DNA of 64,000 bases from Vicinamibacterales bacterium (GTDB lineage Bacteria; Acidobacteriota; Vicinamibacteria; Vicinamibacterales; 2-12-FULL-66-21), in contig DASXLB010000029.1 of NCBI GenBank assembly GCA_036496585.1, positions 126,786 to 190,785 of the forward strand. The letters run 5' to 3'. Position 1 is the first letter of the stretch, and each line of letters starts with the position of its first letter. The notes beneath the pieces were generated by a model, which did no database searches, was not told where the DNA came from, and saw nothing but the letters and a program-made list of their open reading frames with translations. The translations under genes were made by a program, and so were the position numbers. Shown in pieces: positions 56,063 to 64,000 of this stretch.

Positions 56063-57288
56063 TGAACATGCCGTCGAGCGTGACGAACGGCATCAGGACA
56101 GGGACGGAAATTACGCTGTTGACGAGCGTTTCGCGCCCTGCGGATACTGCTCGGATGCGGAAAACGTGGACGCCTCCCTGGGGCTGGGTTTTCGGCCTCT
56201 GTACGACCCTGAGCGTCTTCTCATGGCTTCAGGCGTGGCGGCTCACCCTCGTCAACAGCAAGCCTGGAACGCCGATTCATCCCGGCAAGCTCCTGGCGCT
56301 GAACCTGGCCTACTGGTACGTGCCGGCGCTGCTGACGCCGGCCGTGGTATGGGGGGCGCGGCGGTTTCCGTTCGTCAACGGTCACAAGGTGCGGGCGGTC
56401 TTCGCGCACGCGGTCGGCGCGCTGCTCTTCGGGCTCGCCTGCTTCGCGGGCATGATCGGCACGCGTTTCCTGCTCTGGGAGAACGCCGGCAAGTGGCCGG
56501 GGGCGACCTGGCCTGAGTTCTTCCAGCGAATCATCTTCGAACAGCTCGACTGGAGCCTGATGGTCTACGCGGTCATCGTCGGCGCCAGTCACGCGATCGC
56601 CTTCTTCCGCGAGTCGGAGCAGCGCAAGCTGCGCGCGACGCAGCTCGAAATGCAGGTCGTGCAGGCGCGGCTGAAGACACTCGAGGCGGAGCTGCACCCG
56701 CATTTCCTGTTCAACACGCTGCACGCGATCTCGACGCTCGTGCACCGTGATCCCGACTCCGCCGACCGGATGATCAGCCGCCTGAGCGATCTGCTCCGCA
56801 TCACGTTCGACCGCAGCGGCGAGCCGATCGTCTCGCTGAAGGAGGAGATCGAGTTCCTGCAGAAATACCTCGACATCGAACAGATCCGCTTCCCGGATCG
56901 TCTCAGAGCAAGCGTGAGCCTCGATCCCGACGCGCTCGACGGCGAAGTGCCGCGGATGATCCTGCAGCCGCTCGTCGAGAACGCGATCAAGCACGGCATC
57001 GCCGGGCGGCATGGCGGCAATCACGTCCACATCAGCGCCGGCCGCAACGGCGAGCGCCTGTGGATGCAGGTGCACGACAACGGCGGCGGCCTGCAGGTCG
57101 GGACGCTGCGCGCGTTGCGCACCGGTGTCGGCCTGGCCAACACCCGCGACCGCCTCGACTGCCTCTACGGACGGCTGTATCGCCTGGAGTTCTCCGATCG
57201 CGACGGCGGACTCTCGGTGCTGATCGAAATCCCATTCCAGCGGCTGCCGGCGTCCGGTGGCGCCGCGGCCGCCTTCCGCGTGGCCTAA
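56059..57288 (+). CDS. LytS/AlgZ-type membrane sensor kinase
   Basis: A 409-residue kinase of the His_kinase (PF06580) type. Four membrane helices (about residues 42-60, 78-100, 112-135, 165-185) precede the kinase core with the phospho-His in HPHFLFNTLHAI, N-box PLVENAIKHG and G-box DNGGGLQVG. It should phosphorylate the LytTR regulator encoded next. The GTG at 56059 overlaps the previous stop; an ATG at 56155 (MRKTWTPPWGW) would begin just before the first helix and may be the real start. Confidence 0.92.
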   Translation: MMNMPSSVTNGIRTGTEITLLTSVSRPADTARMRKTWTPPWGWVFGLCTTLSVFSWLQAWRLTLVNSKPGTPIHPGKLLALNLAYWYVPALLTPAVVWGARRFPFVNGHKVRAVFAHAVGALLFGLACFAGMIGTRFLLWENAGKWPGATWPEFFQRIIFEQLDWSLMVYAVIVGASHAIAFFRESEQRKLRATQLEMQVVQARLKTLEAELHPHFLFNTLHAISTLVHRDPDSADRMISRLSDLLRITFDRSGEPIVSLKEEIEFLQKYLDIEQIRFPDRLRASVSLDPDALDGEVPRMILQPLVENAIKHGIAGRHGGNHVHISAGRNGERLWMQVHDNGGGLQVGTLRALRTGVGLANTRDRLDCLYGRLYRLEFSDRDGGLSVLIEIPFQRLPASGGAAAAFRVA

Positions 57289-57292
57289 GCCT

Positions 57293-58069
57293 ATGCACAC
57301 CGCCCCGACCCGCGTTCTGATCGTCGACGACGAACCGCTCGCGCGCGAGCGCCTCCGCTCCCTGCTGAGCGAAGACTCGGGCTTCGAGGTGGCCGGCGAG
57401 GCCGGCGACGGCGCCGCGGCCGCACAGGCGATCGCGACGCTCAACCCCGATCTGGTCTTCCTCGACGTCCAGATGCCTGGCGGCGACGGGTTCGACGTCA
57501 TCGACGCGGTCGGCGCCGACAAGATGCCGTTCGTCGTGTTCGTCACCGCCTACGATCGCTACGCGCTCCGTGCCTTCGACGTCCACGCGCTCGACTACCT
57601 TCTCAAGCCGTTCGATCGCGAACGGTTCCGGCAGGCGCTGACGCGCGCCAACCAGCAGCTCGACAAGCAGAAAGAGGGCGACATCGAACGGCGGCTCGCC
57701 GCCATCGTCAACGATCTGCGTCCCACCAAGGCGCGGGCGGATCGCTTCGTGGTCAAGTCGGGCGGCCGCATCTTCTTCGTGCGCACCTCCGAGATCGACT
57801 GGATCGAAGCCGCCGGCAACTACGTCAAGCTCCACGTCGGCAACGACTCGCACCTGATCCGCGAGACCATGAACAACGTCGAGGGAAAGCTGTCGCCCGA
57901 GACGTTCGTCCGCATCCACCGCTGCCACATCGTCAACATCGAACAGGTCCGAGAACTGCAGCCCTGGTTCAACGGCGAGTACGTGGTGTTCCTGAAGAAC
58001 GGCACGCGCCTGACACTCAGCCGAGGCTACCGGGAACGGCTCCAGGATCGGATCGGCCGCCCGATCTAG
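57293..58069 (+). CDS. LytTR-family response regulator
   Basis: A 258-residue regulator. The receiver has LIVDDEPLARERL, phospho-Asp in FLDVQMPG and Lys in LKPFDRE. The LytTR DNA-binding domain has DWIEAAGNYVKLHVG and RIHRCHIVN. Members bind direct repeats at promoters for virulence or envelope genes. It follows the kinase by 4 bp and completes the REC-SpoIIE/LytS/LytTR operon. Confidence 0.94.
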   Translation: MHTAPTRVLIVDDEPLARERLRSLLSEDSGFEVAGEAGDGAAAAQAIATLNPDLVFLDVQMPGGDGFDVIDAVGADKMPFVVFVTAYDRYALRAFDVHALDYLLKPFDRERFRQALTRANQQLDKQKEGDIERRLAAIVNDLRPTKARADRFVVKSGGRIFFVRTSEIDWIEAAGNYVKLHVGNDSHLIRETMNNVEGKLSPETFVRIHRCHIVNIEQVRELQPWFNGEYVVFLKNGTRLTLSRGYRERLQDRIGRPI

Positions 58070-58075
58070 TCTCAT

Positions 58076-58096
58076 CCGAGGGGCGTCGCCCCTCGG
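58076..58096 (+). terminator. Hairpin after the LytTR gene
   Basis: CCGAGGGGC-GTC-GCCCCTCGG, a perfect 9-bp stem 6 bp after the stop codon. It has no T-run. The rest of the 58070-58282 gap is GC-rich, with no other clear element. Confidence 0.55.
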
Positions 58097-58282
58097 ACTC
58101 CCGTACACGTTCCCTCGCGCGCGCTGCGCCGGCGCGCTCCTGTCGCGTGGCTTACTCGCGGCGCTCGCTCGCCGGCGATTGCAACTGGCATTTACGCAGA
58201 ATCCCGCAGCCGGAACGCCAATTCGCGGAACCCACAACCTGCAGATGCCGTGCGAGCCCAGCCCCCGCAGTAAGCTACGCCG

Positions 58283-60160
58283 GTGGTAGCCGCGTACCGC
58301 TTCGGGCCCTTCCTCGTCGATCGATCCGGCTACCGCGTCATGCGCGGCGGCGTGCAGCTCGATCTGACGCCGAAGCTGCTCGACCTGCTGCTGCTCCTCC
58401 TCGACCACGCCGGCGAGCTCGTCACCAAGGAAGAACTGCTCGACGCGCTCTGGCGCGACGCCAACGTCACCGACAACGCCCTCGCGCAGGCGGTCTCCGA
58501 GCTGCGCGACACGCTCGGCGACGAGCCGGCCGCGCCGACCTACATCAAGACCGTCGCCCGCCGCGGCTACCGCTTCGTGGCGCCGGTGACGCCGCTGCCC
58601 GAGCCGGCGTCCGCGCCGACCGGCGGCGCGGCGCCGATCGACGACGACTCGCTCGCGGTGCTCGATTTCACCAACCTGAGCGGCGACGCCGATGCGGCGT
58701 GGCTGTCGGCGGGGATCGCTGAAACGGTCAGCGCGGACCTCGCGGCGTCAGGGCGCTTCAAGGTGATCGATCGATGGCGGGTGGTGGAAGCGGCGCGCCG
58801 GCCCGACGCGGCGTTTCAGGACATCGCCCTGGCGCTTCGCGTGCGTCTCGTGGTGGTCGGCAGCTTTCAGCGCCACGGCGAGCGGGTTCGCGTCACCGCG
58901 CGGATCGTCGACGTGCCGAGCGGCGACGCAATCGCTGACGCCAAGGTGGACGGCGGCCTGTCTGACATCTTCGCTCTGCAGGATCAGGTCGCGGCCCTGT
59001 TCGCGCGAGAGCTCGGCGTCGCCGGCGACGCCGCGCCGCGTCATCGTGACACCCCGAGCCTCGACGCCTATCGCGCGCTCGTCGAAGGGTGGCTCAAGGT
59101 CGACACGCTCGACGTCCAGGCGCTGCCGGCGGCGATCGCCGATTTCGAGCGGGCGATTGCGATCGATCCGAAATACGCGCTGGCGCACACCGGGCTGGCG
59201 TCGGCGGAGCTGGCGCTCTACGAGTCGACGCGCACCGACAACCATCCCGAGCGGCCGCGTCTCGCGCGCGCGGCCGCGGAGGCGCGGCGTGCCATCGAGC
59301 TCGACGAGCATCTTGCGGAAGCCCACGGCGCGCTCGCCATGATCCTGGTCAGCTCGTGGGAGTCACCAGAAGCGATCCGCGCCGCACGCCGGGCGGTGGC
59401 GCTCGAGCCCGGCAACTGGCGCCATCTGTTCAGGCTCGGCCATGCGACCTGGGGAGACGAGCGGCTGCGGGCAGGAGCCGCCACGCTCGCCGTCTACCCT
59501 GACTTCGCGTTCTCGTACTTTCAGACCGCCATGGTGCACGTGGCGCGCGGCCACCTCGCCGAAGCGGAACGGGTGCTGCAGCACGGCACGGCGGTGCAGG
59601 ATCGGCAGATCGCGCGCGGCGATCGCTATCCGGCGCTCGGCCTGCACTGGCTGCTCGGACTGGTGCGGCTCGCCCAGGAAGACGTCACCGAAGCCCTCGA
59701 GGAGTTCGACCGCGAGCTCGCGCTCGCCGAGCCCCAACGTCTCTACGGGCGCGAGTACGCGATGTACGCGCGGCTCGGCCGCGGCGGCGCGCTCGTTCGC
59801 GATGGCCGCGGCGCGGCTGCGGCCGAGGCGTTCCGCGAGGCACTTGCGATCTTCCCCGCGCATCCGCTCGCCCTCGTCGGCGCGGCCATGACGACGGGCT
59901 CGTCGTTCGCGCGCGCCGAGACCGCGATTGCCGACATGCGGGCCAGTAAGCCAATCGAGGCGGCCCTGGCGACGGGCGCGCTGCTGGCGGTCCAGGGGGA
60001 TCAGGCGCAGGCGGCCGCCGTCCTCGGCCAGGTCCTCGAGGAAGCCCCACCCGGATTCGCCGGGTGGGAGCTTCCCGTCCAGCCGCTGCTGCGCCACCTC
60101 GCCGAAACCCCGCCGATCCGGGCCATATTGGCCCGGCTAGCCGAGCGCGCGCTCGGATAG
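58283..60160 (+). CDS. CadC-like winged-helix regulator with TolB-N/TPR domains
   Basis: A 625-residue protein. The N-terminal OmpR-type winged helix (about residues 1-100, FLVDRSGYRVMRGGVQLDLTPKLLDLL...GELVTKEELLDALW...RGYRFVAPV) is followed by a TolB-N/FlgO-like domain (LAVLDFTNLSGDADAAWLSAGIAETVSADLAASGRFKVIDR) and at least six TPR-like repeats to the end. There is no transmembrane helix. Proteins of this design are abundant in Acidobacteria and are thought to regulate transcription in response to protein partners. Start at GTG 58283; no receiver domain. Confidence 0.85.
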   Translation: MVAAYRFGPFLVDRSGYRVMRGGVQLDLTPKLLDLLLLLLDHAGELVTKEELLDALWRDANVTDNALAQAVSELRDTLGDEPAAPTYIKTVARRGYRFVAPVTPLPEPASAPTGGAAPIDDDSLAVLDFTNLSGDADAAWLSAGIAETVSADLAASGRFKVIDRWRVVEAARRPDAAFQDIALALRVRLVVVGSFQRHGERVRVTARIVDVPSGDAIADAKVDGGLSDIFALQDQVAALFARELGVAGDAAPRHRDTPSLDAYRALVEGWLKVDTLDVQALPAAIADFERAIAIDPKYALAHTGLASAELALYESTRTDNHPERPRLARAAAEARRAIELDEHLAEAHGALAMILVSSWESPEAIRAARRAVALEPGNWRHLFRLGHATWGDERLRAGAATLAVYPDFAFSYFQTAMVHVARGHLAEAERVLQHGTAVQDRQIARGDRYPALGLHWLLGLVRLAQEDVTEALEEFDRELALAEPQRLYGREYAMYARLGRGGALVRDGRGAAAAEAFREALAIFPAHPLALVGAAMTTGSSFARAETAIADMRASKPIEAALATGALLAVQGDQAQAAAVLGQVLEEAPPGFAGWELPVQPLLRHLAETPPIRAILARLAERALG

Positions 60161-60241
60161 CCAGGTCGTGGTCAGCATTTCTCAGGGTTTGCTCAGGACG
60201 GCCGCGCGCGGCTGCTCTATCGTGGGTGGCAAGGAGACAGC

Positions 60242-63200
60242 ATGACCGCGCACAGCTATCGCGACACGCTCCGCCGCCCCGGACTGCAGCCTTTCCTGTG
60301 GACGCAGTTCCTGGGGGCGTTCAACGACAACCTGTTCAAGATCGTCGTCTCGATGGTCGCGATCCACGCCGCGACCCAGGCGGCATCCGGACGACAGCTG
60401 TCGATCGTCGGCGCGATCTTCATCCTGCCCTTCCTGCTCTTCTCCGGCTATGCCGGACAGCTGGCCGACATCTACAGCAAGCGAACCGTGCTGGTCGTCA
60501 CCAAGTCGCTGGAGATCCTGGCCACCGCGCTCGGGCTCGTGGCGTTCGCCACCGGCCACCTGCAGCTCACCTACGTCACCCTGTTCCTCATCGCGGTGCA
60601 GGCGACGTTTTTCAGCCCGGCGAAATACGGCATCCTGCCGGAGGTCCTTCCCGACAGCGATCTCTCCCGCGCCAACGGCGTGCTCGAAATGAGCACGTTC
60701 GCCGCCATCGTCATCGGCACGGCGCTCGGCTCGGTGCTGTTCGACGCCTGGAAGGATCGGCTGTGGATCATCGGGGTGATCGTCGTCGTGGTCGCGATCG
60801 TCGGCACGGCGTTGAGCTTCCGCATTCCGCAGGTGGCGCCGGCGACGCCGGGCCGGCGCCTGTCGCTCAATCCGGTGCGCGACGTGGTCATCGGAGTGAA
60901 ACGCCTGCGGCGGGAGCCGGCGCTGTGGCAATGCGTCATCGGCATCTCCTACTTCTGGTTCATGGGCGCGCTGCTGCAGGCGGTGATGATCCTCTTCGGC
61001 ACCGAAGTCATGCACCTCGCCGATCGCTACGTCGGCGTCCTGCTGACCTTCGCCGCCATCGGTATCGCGGCCGGCAGCCTGTCGGCCGGCCGTCTCTCTG
61101 GCGACCGGGTCGAGCTCGGCCTCGCGCCGATTGGCTCGATCGGCATGGGCGTGTTCGGGATCTTCCTCTCCTTCTCGCACTCGTTCGCCTTCGCGGCGCT
61201 CAATCTCGCGCTGGTCGGCTTCTTCGGCGGCCTGTTCGCCGTCCCGCTCAACGCGCTGCTCCAGCAGAAAAGCGGCAACGAGGAGAAGGGACGGATCATG
61301 GCGACCAACAACGTCATGAACACCGTCGGCATCCTCCTGGCACAGGCCGCGCTGTGGGTGGCGACCGATCGGCTGCACCTCGGGGCCGATCGCATCATTC
61401 TGGTGTTCGCCTGCCTCACCGTGGCGGCGAGCGTCTACGTGCTGAGCGTCGTCCCGCAATTCCTGGTGCGCTTCTCTCTCTGGCTGGTCACGCACACGAT
61501 CTACCGCATCCGCATCGAAGGGCAGCAGCACGTGCCGGCGCGCGGCCCGGCCCTGCTCGTCTGCAACCATCTCTCGCACATCGACGGCGCGCTCGTCGGC
61601 GCCTGCATGCAGCGGTTCGTACGCTTCCTGGTCTACAAGCCGTATTTCCAGCACTGGGCGGTCAACCCGCTGCTCCGGATGCTCCATGCGATTCCGGTCG
61701 GCGAGGGACGCGAGGCGCTGAAGGCGATCGAGGCGGCGCGCGCCGAACTCGCGGCGGGTCATGTGGTCTGCATTTTCGCGGAGGGGTCGATCAGCCGCAC
61801 CGGCAACCTGCTGCCCTTCAAGCGCGGCCTCGAGCGCATCGTCGACGGCCTCGACGTGCCGATCGTGCCGGTCTACCTCGATCGCGTCTGGGGTAGCATC
61901 TTCAGCTTCAAGGAAGGGCGGTTCTTCTGGAAGGTCCCGGCGCGCATCCCCTACCCGGTCACGGTGGCCTTCGGCGCGCCGCTGCCCGCGTCGACGCCGG
62001 CCACCGAGGTGCGGCTGGCGCTGATGTCGCTCGGCGCCACCGCTACCGCGCTCCGGCGGGACCGCCGTGAGGTACTCGGGCGCCGGTTCATCACCGTCGC
62101 GAAGCGGCGCTGGGGCGCCTTCTGCATGGCGGATGCGGCGACCCCGCCGCTCACCTTCGGCCGGGCGCTGACCGCCTCGCTGCTGCTCTCGCGCTGGGTC
62201 CGGCGCCACGCGACGGGACAGTCGCGCATCGGGCTAATGCTGCCTTCGTCGGTCGGCGGCGTCCTGGCCAACGTCGGCGTCACGCTCGCCGGCAGAACGG
62301 CGGTGAACCTCAACTTCACCGCCGGACGCGAGGGGATGCAGTCGGCGATCGGGCGGTGCGGCCTCGAGACCATCCTCACCTCGCGCCGTTTTCTGCAGAA
62401 GGCGGACATCGCGCCGCTCGACGGCATGGTGATGCTCGAGGACGTAATGGCGTCGTTCACGCGCCTCGACAAAGTGCGTCAACTGATCATCGCCAGGCTC
62501 CTGCCCTCGTCGGCGTTGTCCGCGCTGTACGCGAGCGAGGGCACCTCCGACTCGCTGGCGACGATCGTCTTCTCGAGCGGCAGCACCGGCACGCCCAAGG
62601 GGGTGATGCTGACGCACGCCAACATCGTGGCCAACATCGACGCGGTCGCACAGGTGTTCCAGCTGCGCGACGACGATGTGATGGTCGGCGTGCTGCCGCT
62701 CTTCCACTCGTTCGGATTCACCGTCACGATGTGGCTGCCGCTGGTGGCGGGATTCGGGGCGGTGTTCCACCCCAACCCGATGGACGGCAAGAGCATCGGC
62801 GAGCTGGCCGAACGCTGGAAGGGTACGATCCTCGTCAGCACGCCGACCTTCTACGGCGGCTACATCCGCAAGTGCGAGCGCGGCCAGTTCGCGCACGTCC
62901 GCTACGCGCTGGTCGGCGCCGAAAGGCTTCGCGAGCCGATTGCCGCGGCGTTCAAGGAGAAGTTCGGGATCATGCTGCTCGAAGGCTATGGCTGCACCGA
63001 GATGTCGCCGGTCGTCGCCGTCAACGCACCGGACGTCGCCGGCGCCGGCAGCCTGCAGCGCGGCTCGCTCGCCGGATCGGTCGGGCACCCGCTGCCGGGT
63101 GTCGTCGCGAAAATCGTCGACCCGTCGACCGGCGAGGGACCGTTGATCGACACCGAGGGGCTCCTCCTCCTGAACGGACCGAACCGCATGGCCGGGTATC

Positions 63201-63637
63201 TCGACGATGAGGCACAGAGCGGCGAGGCGCTGCGGGACGGCTGGTACGTCACGGGCGACATCGGGTGCATCGACGAAGCCGGATTCATCCGGATCACCGA
63301 CCGCCTGTCGCGCTTCAGCAAGGTTGGCGGCGAGATGGTGCCGCATATGAAGGTCGAAGAGCAGGTGCAGGCGCTGATCGACGCGAATCACACCTGCGTC
63401 GTGACCTCCGTGCCCGACGACACCCGCGGCGAGCGGCTGGTGGCCTTCTACACCGATCCGCTCGTCACCGCGGCGCAACTGTGGGAAGGGCTCTGCCGGA
63501 CGGAGCTGCCGCGCCTCTGGATCCCGAAACGCGACGACCTGCGGTTCGTCGAGCAGGTGCCGACGCTCGGCACCGGTAAGGTCGACCTGCGCGCCGTGCG
63601 CAACCTCGCCGCCGGGGCCGAGGAGCCGGTCGCGTGA
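60242..63637 (+). CDS. Three-domain Aas-type fusion: LplT-like MFS, PlsC acyltransferase, acyl-ACP synthetase
   Basis: A 1131-residue fusion. Residues 1-405 form an LplT-like transporter (FLGAFNDNLFKIVVS). Residues about 420-610 are PlsC: the catalytic motif NHLSHID at 442-448 and FAEG at 512-515. Residues about 620-1110 are an AMP-binding acyl-activating domain (FSSGSTGTPKG near 777-787; GYGCTEMSPVVA; SKVGGEMVPHMKVEE). It should import lysophospholipid and reacylate it with an activated fatty acid, repairing membrane lipids. AAGGAGA lies six bases before the ATG. The stop overlaps the next start by four bases. Confidence 0.95.
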   Translation: MTAHSYRDTLRRPGLQPFLWTQFLGAFNDNLFKIVVSMVAIHAATQAASGRQLSIVGAIFILPFLLFSGYAGQLADIYSKRTVLVVTKSLEILATALGLVAFATGHLQLTYVTLFLIAVQATFFSPAKYGILPEVLPDSDLSRANGVLEMSTFAAIVIGTALGSVLFDAWKDRLWIIGVIVVVVAIVGTALSFRIPQVAPATPGRRLSLNPVRDVVIGVKRLRREPALWQCVIGISYFWFMGALLQAVMILFGTEVMHLADRYVGVLLTFAAIGIAAGSLSAGRLSGDRVELGLAPIGSIGMGVFGIFLSFSHSFAFAALNLALVGFFGGLFAVPLNALLQQKSGNEEKGRIMATNNVMNTVGILLAQAALWVATDRLHLGADRIILVFACLTVAASVYVLSVVPQFLVRFSLWLVTHTIYRIRIEGQQHVPARGPALLVCNHLSHIDGALVGACMQRFVRFLVYKPYFQHWAVNPLLRMLHAIPVGEGREALKAIEAARAELAAGHVVCIFAEGSISRTGNLLPFKRGLERIVDGLDVPIVPVYLDRVWGSIFSFKEGRFFWKVPARIPYPVTVAFGAPLPASTPATEVRLALMSLGATATALRRDRREVLGRRFITVAKRRWGAFCMADAATPPLTFGRALTASLLLSRWVRRHATGQSRIGLMLPSSVGGVLANVGVTLAGRTAVNLNFTAGREGMQSAIGRCGLETILTSRRFLQKADIAPLDGMVMLEDVMASFTRLDKVRQLIIARLLPSSALSALYASEGTSDSLATIVFSSGSTGTPKGVMLTHANIVANIDAVAQVFQLRDDDVMVGVLPLFHSFGFTVTMWLPLVAGFGAVFHPNPMDGKSIGELAERWKGTILVSTPTFYGGYIRKCERGQFAHVRYALVGAERLREPIAAAFKEKFGIMLLEGYGCTEMSPVVAVNAPDVAGAGSLQRGSLAGSVGHPLPGVVAKIVDPSTGEGPLIDTEGLLLLNGPNRMAGYLDDEAQSGEALRDGWYVTGDIGCIDEAGFIRITDRLSRFSKVGGEMVPHMKVEEQVQALIDANHTCVVTSVPDDTRGERLVAFYTDPLVTAAQLWEGLCRTELPRLWIPKRDDLRFVEQVPTLGTGKVDLRAVRNLAAGAEEPVA

Positions 63638-64000
63638 TCGGCGAAGGCCTTCTCGCGCTGCTGGTGCTGGCGATCGTGGCGGCGCTCTCGCTGGGGGTGC
63701 CGATCGCCGTCATCATCCTGTTCGCGCGCACGAAGCAGCTCGAACGCCGGTTCGAGGCCCTGAGCCACGAACTGCGCGCGCTCCGATCTCTCGAAGCCCA
63801 ACGAGCCAACCAACGCGCCACCGGCGCCGCCCCCTCCCCCGCACCCGACCGCGCTGCCTCCTCCCCGTCCGCAGTCCCGGCAGCATCTTCGCCCCCCTCT
63901 CCCTCGGCACCGCCACCTTCGGCACCCCTGGCCCCTTCAGCGCAAGCACCTTCAGCACCCTCAGCACCCTCAGCACCCTCAGCACCAGCACCGTTAGCAC
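63634..64000 (+). CDS. DUF2339-like membrane protein, 3'-truncated
   Basis: The first 122 residues are visible. A GTG overlaps the preceding stop (GTGA). A membrane helix (LLALLVLAIVAALSLGVPIAVIILFA) is followed by a coiled coil (KQLERRFEALSHELRALRSLEAQ) and an Ala/Pro/Ser-rich linker with a run of PSA repeats. This layout is the beginning of DUF2339 proteins, in which a long multi-helix membrane part follows. The PSA stretch is coded by AGCACCCTC repeats. Partial at the window edge. Confidence 0.7.
   Translation, partial: MIGEGLLALLVLAIVAALSLGVPIAVIILFARTKQLERRFEALSHELRALRSLEAQRANQRATGAAPSPAPDRAASSPSAVPAASSPPSPSAPPPSAPLAPSAQAPSAPSAPSAPSAPAPLA
63920..64000 (+). repeat. AGCACC-type in-frame repeats
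   Basis: From about 63938 to the end AGCACC and near copies are repeated, most clearly as the 9-bp unit TCAGCACCC between 63955 and 63990, coding PSA. The same element without coding role appears in the minisatellite at 43620-43860. Confidence 0.8.

Noticed and set aside
58283-60160. Assignment of the winged-helix/TPR protein as a two-component response regulator
   Set aside because: There is no receiver domain before the winged helix, so it is grouped with CadC-like one-component regulators.

Overview
The window is GC-rich, densely coded bacterial DNA, probably from the Acidobacteriota and most likely a Vicinamibacteria-type lineage. This is inferred from the gene mix: an Oar-like TonB-dependent receptor with a carboxypeptidase-type N-terminal domain, a DUF4159 protein, a Tat-exported Gfo/Idh/MocA oxidoreductase, several ECF sigma/anti-sigma pairs, an eroded scrap that looks like an acidobacterial orphan ABC permease, a CadC-like winged-helix/TPR regulator, and minisatellite-like DNA. 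No 16S rRNA or tRNA gene was recognised, so the assignment rests on gene content alone.

Layout. 1-7 kb: a truncated FAD/Fe-S dehydrogenase, two small proteins, a PoxB-like ThDP enzyme and a Gfo/Idh/MocA oxidoreductase. 7-13.7 kb: the large TonB-dependent receptor, a TonB-like transducer, a geranylgeranyl-reductase-family flavoprotein, a VWA protein and tatA. 13.7-24.4 kb: selB, rnr, an ECF sigma factor with a putative anti-sigma factor and a secreted protein, glycerate kinase (carrying an internal 11-bp tandem repeat), and a gatB-ftsE-ftsX operon. 24.5-31 kb: a signalling block of one NtrC-type regulator, a sensor kinase overlapping a second NtrC-type regulator, and an HD-GYP-like response regulator. 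Good -24/-12 sigma-54 promoter matches sit in front of the kinase and of the HD-GYP gene, and a possible enhancer site lies upstream of the first.

31-42 kb: a SpoIID-like lipoprotein, a DUF4159 protein, an ECF sigma/anti-sigma pair running into ispH, then a Spy-like protein, TolC, MacA, MacB ATPase, MacB permease and a small secreted protein, closed by a strong terminator. 42-48 kb: a dksA-like/ferritin-like/folK operon, a large inverted minisatellite, and a tesA-ybbA-ybbP operon. 48-54 kb: metallophosphoesterase, L,D-transpeptidase and M23 peptidase genes, a third ECF sigma/anti-sigma/DUF4097 operon, and a methyltransferase with an added C-terminal beta domain. 54-64 kb: a small conserved gene with a structured-looking leader, the permease relic, a REC-SpoIIE/LytS-type/LytTR signalling operon, a CadC-like TPR regulator, a three-domain Aas-type phospholipid acyltransferase fusion, and the start of a probable DUF2339 membrane protein.

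The common theme is envelope upkeep and signal transduction. Three ECF modules, two NtrC-type regulators, two sensor kinases, a REC-phosphatase and a LytTR regulator sit among genes for efflux, lipoprotein or lipid handling, cell-wall hydrolysis and cross-linking, and division. I see no CRISPR array, prophage, intact insertion sequence or recognisable defence island. The most unusual material is non-coding: the paired sigma-54 sites, three kinds of repeat DNA, an alternative-hairpin leader before one sigma factor gene, and a structured leader before a small conserved gene.
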